A stretch of DNA of 11,282 nucleotides from an uncultured Clostridia bacterium (GTDB lineage: Bacteria > Bacillota > Clostridia > Oscillospirales > Acutalibacteraceae): contig CALWKP010000043.1 in assembly GCA_944381295.1 (NCBI GenBank), forward strand, positions 1-11,282, given 5' to 3'. Positions 6,785 through 11,282 of this stretch are shown here, one piece after another. The notes under the pieces were generated by a model, which worked only from the letters and a program-made list of their open reading frames with translations, had not been told where the DNA came from and made no database searches. Made by a program: the position numbers and the translations under genes. The stretch's first letter is position 1. Each line of letters starts with the position of its first letter.

Positions 6785-6814
6785 GGCCACCTGGGTGTGG
6801 CCTTTCTTTGTTTT
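6785..6814 (+). terminator. intrinsic terminator after rpmH
   Basis: GGCCAC (6785-6790) pairs with GTGGCC (6797-6802) around CTGGGT, and is followed by a T-rich run broken by a C and a G (6803-6814). The stem is only 6 bp, so partial read-through into rnpA is plausible; no clear separate rnpA promoter was found. Confidence 0.85.
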
Positions 6815-6859
6815 CTCATCGGCGCGGGTGCTTTCTCCGTGCTTGTGAACACTGTATAC

Positions 6860-6966
6860 GGACGGGCCTCAAAGCAGGCGTCCCCGTATACGGGGCGCCG
6901 CCGCGCCGGGCGTTGCCCGCCGCGCGCCCGGCCGATGTTCCGGCCGGGCGGCTTTGAGGCCCGTCC
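6860..6966. repeat. cloverleaf-like palindromic element between rpmH and rnpA
   Basis: Perfect 16-bp arms (6860-6875 and 6951-6966, GGACGGGCCTCAAAGC and its reverse complement) enclose three hairpins that use nearly every remaining base. Hairpin A (6877-6899) is the palindrome CCCCGTATACGGGG extended by 4 bp past a bulged T. Hairpin B (6902-6924) has CGGGC/GCCCG around GTT plus 4 bp beyond a C/C mismatch. Hairpin C is CGCCCGGCCG (6925-6934) with its complement (6941-6950). The element is far more GC-rich than its surroundings. It lacks tRNA hallmarks. It is either a dispersed palindromic repeat or a structured RNA in the rpmH-rnpA read-through transcript. Confidence 0.85.
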
Positions 6967-7011
6967 TCACCCGGCGGTCTCGATGGAAACCGCAGTTTTT
7001 GCGTAAAAAAT

Positions 7012-7034
7012 CCGCCGCTCAGCTGTACTGGCGG
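7012..7034 (+). other. hairpin overlapping the rnpA ribosome site
   Basis: CCGCC (7012-7016) can pair with GGCGG (7030-7034), taking in the first bases of the GGAAG (7033-7037) that serves as the likely ribosome site of rnpA. It might lower rnpA translation. The stem is short and the loop is 13 bases, so this is tentative. Confidence 0.3.
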
Positions 7035-7041
7035 AAGCGGG

Positions 7042-7386
7042 ATGATTTTTATGGATGTTTTTTGTTCTATCTGCGAAAATAAGGATTTCCGCCGTGTGTA
7101 CGCAAAAGGGAGATCCTTTGTTTCGCCATGTCTTGTGACGTATGTGTTGAAAAACCGTTCCGGCGATCTCCGCATGGGGATCACCACAAGTAAGAAAATT
7201 GGGAACGCTGTGAAAAGAAGCCGTTCGCGCCGTGTGATCCGGGAAGCATTCCGTATGCTGGCAAAAGAAGTCCGGCCCGGATATGATTTGATTTTTGTGG
7301 CGCGGGGCAAAACCCCAACGGTAAAAAGTACCGACGTTTGCCGTGCGATGTCGCGGCAGCTCAGAGATGCGGGGATTTTGCGATGA
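7042..7386 (+). CDS. rnpA: ribonuclease P protein component
   Basis: This 114-residue basic protein supports the RNase P RNA in removing 5' leaders from tRNA precursors. It shows ENKDFRRVYAKG (residues 12-23), the FVSP strand (26-29) and the RNR-type motif in the form GNAVKRSRSRRVIREAFR (54-71), where the usual Asn of R-N-R is Ser. The start is uncertain: ATG at 7042 has GGAAG only 4 bases upstream, while ATG at 7051 has it 13 bases upstream; neither is ideal and both give plausible proteins. The stop overlaps the yidD start by 4 bases (ATGA). No good promoter was found in front, so expression may depend on read-through from rpmH. Confidence 0.95.
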   Translation: MIFMDVFCSICENKDFRRVYAKGRSFVSPCLVTYVLKNRSGDLRMGITTSKKIGNAVKRSRSRRVIREAFRMLAKEVRPGYDLIFVARGKTPTVKSTDVCRAMSRQLRDAGILR

Positions 7387-7610
7387 AACAGGCGTTCCTT
7401 TGGCTGATCCGAATGTATCAGCGGTATATTTCCCCAATGAAAAGCCCGTGCTGCAAGTATATCCCCACATGCTCCAATTATGCTTTGCAGGTGATCGAAC
7501 GTTTTGGCGTGGTAAAAGGACTTGCCTTGGCAATTTTCCGGGTGCTGCGCTGTAACCCGTTCAGCCGCGGCGGATATGATCCCGTCCCGGAAAAAAAGAC
7601 CAGGCATTAA
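7383..7610 (+). CDS. yidD: membrane protein insertion efficiency factor YidD
   Basis: A 75-residue protein with the family's cysteine-bearing core SPCCKYIPTCSNYA (residues 21-34) and CNPFSRGGYDPVP (57-69). YidD is a small membrane-associated protein that assists YidC-dependent insertion; the exact mechanism is unsettled. The ATG at 7383 overlaps the rnpA stop as ATGA, which points to translational coupling, and an upstream in-frame ATG at 7338 is rejected because it lies inside rnpA. yidC begins 22 bases downstream. Length and motifs are normal for the family. Confidence 0.96.
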   Translation: MKQAFLWLIRMYQRYISPMKSPCCKYIPTCSNYALQVIERFGVVKGLALAIFRVLRCNPFSRGGYDPVPEKKTRH

Positions 7611-7632
7611 ATGACGGAGGAGTTTCGGAACT

Positions 7633-8730
7633 ATGGTAGAGATCGGTAATTTTTTTGGCAGCATTTTGGGATATTTGCTGTGGCCTCTGTATATTTTCTT
7701 TAATAACTATGGGGTAGCGATCATCTTGTTTACGATCATTATCAAGGTGGTGCTGTTCCCGTTTTCTATCAAACAGCAGAAATCGATGGCCGGCAGTGCA
7801 AAATTGCAGGCCAAACAGAAAGAACTCCAGGCAAAATACGGCAACGATAAAATGCGTCTTAATCAGGAGATGCAGAAGCTTTACGAAAAGGAAGGCGTCA
7901 ATCCGATGGGTGGATGCCTGCCGATGCTGCTTCCGTTCCCCATTATGATCGGAATTTACTACACCGTTATCAACCCTCTTTCCAACGTCCTCCATCTCAA
8001 CAGTGCAGCGGTTAGTGAAGCAGTTTCGATGCTGCAAAAATTGCCCGGAATCAGTTCCATGTTTACAAATACCTATTATGCCGAGATGAATATCGTCCAG
8101 CATTACCAGGAATTGCGTCCGCATTTGACCATGTTTGATGAAGCTTCGTTATCCAAGATCGACGAGCTTACAAAAGGATTTGGTTTTTTAGGCCTCGACC
8201 TCTTGGGAACGCCGCAGGGGAGTCCGTTTGAATCCTTTTTGTGGTTGATTCCGGCATTGTGCCTGATTTCGTCGCTTGGCACTCAGTATATTACCATGAA
8301 GCTTCAGCCGGGAATGCAGCAGCAGCAAGGCTGCATGAAAGTCATGTTGTTCGGTATGCCGCTGTTCTCCGCGTGGCTGGCATTCACCCTGCCGGGAGCA
8401 GTAGGCTTCTATTGGACGATTTCCACATTGACCAGTTTGCTCCAGACACTGGTGATCCACTATTTTTATAGTCCTGCACAGTTGATCGCCAAAGCGGAAG
8501 CGCAGAGAATTGCGCTGCGGGAACAGGAAGAAGCAAAAGTAAAGCCTTTGCCGCCGGAAGTACAGGCGGAATTGGTCCGTCAGAGTGAAGAGAAAGCACA
8601 GAATTACGCAAAGGCAGCTAGCCAGCAGAATCAGCAGAAAAAGAAAGGTTCTGCGCCAAAATCCGGGGCAAAGCCAAAGACAAACAAGGGGAAGAATTCC
8701 TCTGACGATTATCTCGGCAGCAAAAAATGA
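7633..8730 (+). CDS. yidC: YidC/Oxa1 family membrane protein insertase
   Basis: YidC inserts and folds membrane proteins alone or with SecYEG. The 365-residue protein has the Gram-positive short form without the large periplasmic domain. Hydrophobic segments lie near residues 7-23, 27-45, 95-115, 200-217, 236-252 and 256-277. LFPFSIKQQKSM (41-52) and the coiled-coil hairpin (about 53-88) match the family. The positive groove residue, usually Arg in this membrane segment, seems to be K38 in TIIIKVVLF. The region between segments (116-199) is longer than in many homologues. No lipobox or cleavable signal peptide is apparent, unlike Bacillus SpoIIIJ. The C-terminal tail (about 285-365) is rich in Lys and Gln, fitting ribosome contact. 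AGGAG lies 10 bases before the ATG. Confidence 0.97.
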   Translation: MVEIGNFFGSILGYLLWPLYIFFNNYGVAIILFTIIIKVVLFPFSIKQQKSMAGSAKLQAKQKELQAKYGNDKMRLNQEMQKLYEKEGVNPMGGCLPMLLPFPIMIGIYYTVINPLSNVLHLNSAAVSEAVSMLQKLPGISSMFTNTYYAEMNIVQHYQELRPHLTMFDEASLSKIDELTKGFGFLGLDLLGTPQGSPFESFLWLIPALCLISSLGTQYITMKLQPGMQQQQGCMKVMLFGMPLFSAWLAFTLPGAVGFYWTISTLTSLLQTLVIHYFYSPAQLIAKAEAQRIALREQEEAKVKPLPPEVQAELVRQSEEKAQNYAKAASQQNQQKKKGSAPKSGAKPKTNKGKNSSDDYLGSKK

Positions 8731-8763
8731 AAAAAGCGGACAAATCTGTGGGAGGTAACAGAG

Positions 8764-9603
8764 ATGATGAGGGAAGCAATCGCGACAGGCGATACGGTGG
8801 AATCCGCATTTGAAGAAGCTTGCAAAAGCCTGGGAGTAGAATCCCATGAAGCGGAATTTGAAATTTTGGAGATGCCGGTCAAGAAGAAATTTGGTCTTTT
8901 TGGCGGGACTCCCGCAAAAGTACGTGCATTTATCAAGTCAAGCCCGGCCCAGGCAGCGGCCGATTATCTGAAGCAGATCTTGGAGAAAATGGGATTATTC
9001 CAGGTAAATATCGCGATTGAAGAACAAGAAGGCGGTGCGTTATTGTCTCTGTCCGGGGACGATATTGGATTTGTGATCGGCCATCGCGGAGAAACTCTGG
9101 ATGCTCTTCAGTATCTTTCCGGCCTGGTTGCAAACCATGTAGACGATTCTTATTACCGGATCACATTGGATATCGGGAATTATCGGGAAAAGAGAAAAGA
9201 GACCCTGGAAGTTCTCGGAAAGAAAATGGCAGCCAAGGCAGTAAAAACAGGGAGAAACTGTTCTTTGGAGCCGATGAATCCTTATGAACGCAGGATCATC
9301 CATACAGCAGTACAGGAAGTAGAGGGTGCAAAGTCCTGGAGCGAAGGCGAAGAAATGAACCGGCATGTTGTGATCGGGCCGGAAGAAGGCGAACGTCCGC
9401 AGCCGCGCCGCGGCGGATATAACCGTAACCGCGGTTATGGAAAAAAACGTCCGGAACGTTCTGACAGAGGCCAGGGCGGACAACGCCATACATCTTCGGG
9501 ACAGAAGCAGGAATCATCCCGGCAGCAGCAGAGTTCGGCATCCGCTGCGAAAAGCAGCGTGGATTCGGCGCCGCTTTATGGCCGTATTGACGTTAAAAAA
9601 TAA
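8764..9603 (+). CDS. khpB: RNA-binding protein KhpB (Jag/SpoIIIJ-associated)
   Basis: Three domains are in order: Jag_N (about 1-55, with KKKFGLFGGTPAKV at 40-53), a KH domain with GHRG at residues 106-109 in IGFVIGHRGETLDALQ, and an R3H domain with the R-x3-H pair R176 and H180 in NPYERRIIH. KhpB usually pairs with KhpA to bind many RNAs and is tied to cell elongation and division in Gram-positive cocci. Residues about 207-279 form an extra low-complexity tail rich in Arg, Gly, Gln and Ser, with several RGG-like spots, that goes beyond the usual R3H end. GGGAGG lies 8 bases before the ATG; a second Met follows directly. It follows yidC by 33 bases, probably on the same transcript, and ends at a strong terminator. 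Confidence 0.95.
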   Translation: MMREAIATGDTVESAFEEACKSLGVESHEAEFEILEMPVKKKFGLFGGTPAKVRAFIKSSPAQAAADYLKQILEKMGLFQVNIAIEEQEGGALLSLSGDDIGFVIGHRGETLDALQYLSGLVANHVDDSYYRITLDIGNYREKRKETLEVLGKKMAAKAVKTGRNCSLEPMNPYERRIIHTAVQEVEGAKSWSEGEEMNRHVVIGPEEGERPQPRRGGYNRNRGYGKKRPERSDRGQGGQRHTSSGQKQESSRQQQSSASAAKSSVDSAPLYGRIDVKK

Positions 9604-9611
9604 ACCTGTTG

Positions 9612-9644
9612 AAAAATGCGGTCCGCAAAAGGACCGCATTTTTT
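9612..9644 (+). terminator. strong intrinsic terminator after khpB
   Basis: AAAAATGCGGTCC (9612-9624) pairs perfectly with 9631-9643 around GCAAAA, ending in a six-T run (9639-9644). It starts 8 bases after the khpB stop and should end the rnpA-khpB transcript. A-run and T-run flank the GC core, so it could act in both directions. Confidence 0.93.
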
Positions 9645-9647
9645 GGT

Positions 9648-9663
9648 AGCGCCAGTTGGCGCT
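9648..9663 (+). other. small hairpin abutting the mnmE ribosome site
   Basis: AGCGCC (9648-9653) and GGCGCT (9658-9663) form a perfect 6-bp stem with an AGTT loop, directly before GTGGAGG (9664-9670), the ribosome site of mnmE. It sits right after the khpB terminator. It could protect a 5' end or modulate mnmE initiation; no promoter is evident in these 30 bases. Confidence 0.5.
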
Positions 9664-9675
9664 GTGGAGGAAATC

Positions 9676-11061
9676 ATGGAAACATATAAGGAATCACAAG
9701 TGATCGCTGCAATTTCGACGGCCCAAGCTCCAGGTGGAATTGGTGTTATTCGAATTTCAGGAGCGCGCGCGCAGGAAATTGCGGACCAGGTATTTCACGG
9801 AGTCCATGGAAAAACATTGCAGGAAATTCCGGGATATATGGCGTTATATGGAACAGTCCGGACACTGGATACAGAAGAAATACTGGATGAAGCAGTTGCC
9901 TTAAACTTTCGGGAACCGCACAGTTTTACTGGAGAAAACGTGGTGGAATTATCGTGCCATGGAGGATTATACCTGTTACACCGGGTTCTGGAAGAAGTCT
10001 GCCGGGCAGGGGCACGGCCTGCACAGCCTGGAGAATTTACCAAGAGGGCTTTTTTGAACGGAAAAATGGGCCTAACAGAAGCAGAATCTGTGATGCAGAT
10101 TGTGTCGGCGCAGGGAGCGCAGGCAGCACGTGCAGCAATGGCCGGACGAGAAGGTGCATTGGAGCGAAGGATTTCAGAAGTCCGGACCAAGCTGGTGGGG
10201 ATTGCAGGACATCTGGCAGCATGGGCGGATTATCCGGAAGAAGATATTCCACAACTTGGCGCAGAATTGTTGAAAACTCAGTTAGCCGAAGCGCGGGATG
10301 AGATCAAACTGTTGCTGGATCAGTTTGAAGCGGGCCGGGCCATCCGGGAAGGTGTCGATACGGTAATTGCAGGAAGACCGAATGTTGGAAAATCGACGTT
10401 AATGAACCTTCTTGCAGGGTGTGAACGGTCTATTGTGACGCAGTATGCAGGGACAACAAGGGATGTTGTGGAAGAAACGGTACGGTTAGGAGATGTGCTG
10501 TTACATTTGGCGGATACTGCGGGTCTGCGAATTACAGATGACCCTGTGGAACAAATCGGTGTAACGCGCGCAAGGGATCGTGTAGATTCTGCGCAGCTGG
10601 TTATGGCAGTATTTGATTCCTCACAAGAATTAAATGAAGAGGATTTGGAACTGATTTCCGCAGTACGGAATATCCCTTGCGTAGCGGTTGTAAATAAAAG
10701 TGATTTGGAGAATAAAATTGATCTGGAACGACTGAAAAAGGAATTCCCGCATCTGGTGACGATATCGGCAGCATCGGGCAGTGGATTGGAAGAATTGAAA
10801 CAGGCTGTGGCGGAGGTATTGCATACATCGTCGTTAGATCCATCGGCAGGGATGTTGTTTACTGAAAGACAGAAAGATGCAGCACACAGAGCGAAGGAGT
10901 GTATGGAGGAAGCCGAACAGGCATTGGATTTGGGAATCACGTATGATGCGATTACGGTATCTGTGGAAGGCGCAGTTTCAGCACTATTGGAGTTGACAGG
11001 GGAACGGGCAACGACAGCAGTGGTGGATGAAGTGTTTTCAAAATTCTGTGTAGGAAAATAG
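9676..11061 (+). CDS. mnmE: tRNA uridine-5-carboxymethylaminomethyl synthesis GTPase MnmE
   Basis: MnmE, with MnmG, adds the carboxymethylaminomethyl group to the wobble uridine of certain tRNAs. The 461-residue protein has the N-terminal folate-binding domain (about 1-120, with QAPGGIGVIRISG at 17-29), a helical domain, and an inserted G domain: GRPNVGKS (233-240), GTTRD (259-263), DTAG (280-283) and NKSD (340-343). It ends in FCVGK with the conserved C458 of the MnmE C-terminus. The ATG at 9676 was chosen because GGAGG lies 5 bases upstream and the normal family start follows; a longer in-frame start at 9616 would lie inside the khpB terminator. No gene, including mnmG, follows within the 221 bases seen. 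Confidence 0.97.
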   Translation: METYKESQVIAAISTAQAPGGIGVIRISGARAQEIADQVFHGVHGKTLQEIPGYMALYGTVRTLDTEEILDEAVALNFREPHSFTGENVVELSCHGGLYLLHRVLEEVCRAGARPAQPGEFTKRAFLNGKMGLTEAESVMQIVSAQGAQAARAAMAGREGALERRISEVRTKLVGIAGHLAAWADYPEEDIPQLGAELLKTQLAEARDEIKLLLDQFEAGRAIREGVDTVIAGRPNVGKSTLMNLLAGCERSIVTQYAGTTRDVVEETVRLGDVLLHLADTAGLRITDDPVEQIGVTRARDRVDSAQLVMAVFDSSQELNEEDLELISAVRNIPCVAVVNKSDLENKIDLERLKKEFPHLVTISAASGSGLEELKQAVAEVLHTSSLDPSAGMLFTERQKDAAHRAKECMEEAEQALDLGITYDAITVSVEGAVSALLELTGERATTAVVDEVFSKFCVGK

Positions 11062-11282
11062 AATTTTTCAAAATAGGAAAAGTAATAGACTTTATCAATG
11101 ATGGGTGGACCTGCGGTCGGCAAGTCGCGCATGCAGGCTCCGCCTGCTTGGTTATCTGCGGGAAATCACTTTGGCGCCCGCGCTTTTATCTGGGAGCGTA
11201 TTACTACACTCGGATATCACCGAGGTGCTTTTCTCAGTAACTCTCAGCGCCCGGCTTGCCCGCCGCAGGCGCGCTCATGCCG
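11062..11282. repeat. hairpin-rich non-coding tail with shared repeat fragments
   Basis: No convincing gene is seen after mnmE. GGACCTGCGGTCGGC (11107-11121) differs from 3246-3260 at one base. Short inverted repeats follow: GCAGGC/GCCTGC (11133-11147), GCGGG/CCCGC (11158-11181) and CTCGG/CCGAG (11209-11224). The segment 11247-11266 resembles 6903-6923 with one substitution and one missing base, sharing TTGCCCGCCGC. The region may be a mosaic of dispersed palindromic repeats and is cut by the window end. No intrinsic terminator for mnmE is obvious before 11100. Confidence 0.55.

Noticed and set aside
6860..6966. tRNA-like cloverleaf
   Set aside because: The fold has 16-bp outer arms, no T-loop consensus, no anticodon-sized loop and no acceptor end, so it is not a tRNA gene.
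6816..7664. Long open frame of 282 codons on the minus strand across rnpA and yidD
   Set aside because: It is antisense to two clear genes and the palindromic element, lacks a ribosome site and shows no recognisable domain.
9616..9675. Upstream start giving mnmE 20 extra residues
   Set aside because: That segment is the terminator stem and leader; the ATG at 9676 has a good ribosome site and the family's normal N-terminus.
10320..11132. Minus-strand open frame of 270 codons over mnmE
   Set aside because: It is rich in Ser and Thr as expected from the antisense of a GTPase gene, has no motif and overlaps the intact mnmE.
1..11282. CRISPR arrays, insertion sequences, phage or defence genes
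   Set aside because: No direct-repeat array, transposase, integrase or defence-type protein is seen; all assigned genes are origin-region core genes.

Overview
The window holds the chromosomal replication origin region of a low-to-mid GC Bacillota bacterium, most likely a Clostridia member of the Oscillospiraceae/Ruminococcaceae type. That placement is inferred from gene order, the L34 sequence, the RemB-family gene between recF and gyrB, and the KhpB (Jag) domain layout; no database search was possible. The two gene blocks diverge from the dnaA upstream region, as in the classic order rpmH-rnpA-yidD-yidC-jag-mnmE / dnaA-dnaN-yaaA-recF-remB-gyrB.

Left block, minus strand, reading away from the origin: dnaA (4912-6225), a 494-base origin spacer, dnaN (3311-4417), a small S4-domain gene (2934-3152), recF (1840-2937), a RemB/DUF370 gene (1551-1823), an unrecognised zinc-ribbon membrane protein (908-1393) and the 5' part of gyrB (1-819, cut by the window edge). 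These genes initiate replication, clamp the polymerase, repair stalled forks and relax supercoils. The S4 and recF genes overlap by 4 bases and are translationally coupled.

Right block, plus strand: rpmH (6641-6775) behind a strong sigma-A type promoter and followed by an intrinsic terminator; a 107-base, almost fully base-paired palindromic element (6860-6966); then rnpA (7042-7386), yidD (7383-7610), yidC (7633-8730) and khpB/jag (8764-9603). A strong terminator (9612-9644) separates these from mnmE (9676-11061). The last 221 bases are non-coding and rich in short hairpins.

The dnaA-dnaN spacer looks like the unwinding site. Read in the dnaA-to-dnaN direction it has a DnaA-box-like 9-mer, a GC cluster and then a run of triplets resembling DnaA-trios, flanked by several more TGTGGA/TCCACA motifs. 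A further DnaA-box-like site lies upstream of dnaA.

The coding content is conventional core machinery and I see no previously undescribed protein system. The less ordinary material is non-coding: the packed cloverleaf-like element between rpmH and rnpA, a nested palindrome between dnaN and the S4 gene, and partial copies of sequence from both in the tail after mnmE, which suggests dispersed palindromic repeats. The zinc-ribbon membrane protein before gyrB is the one protein I could not assign.
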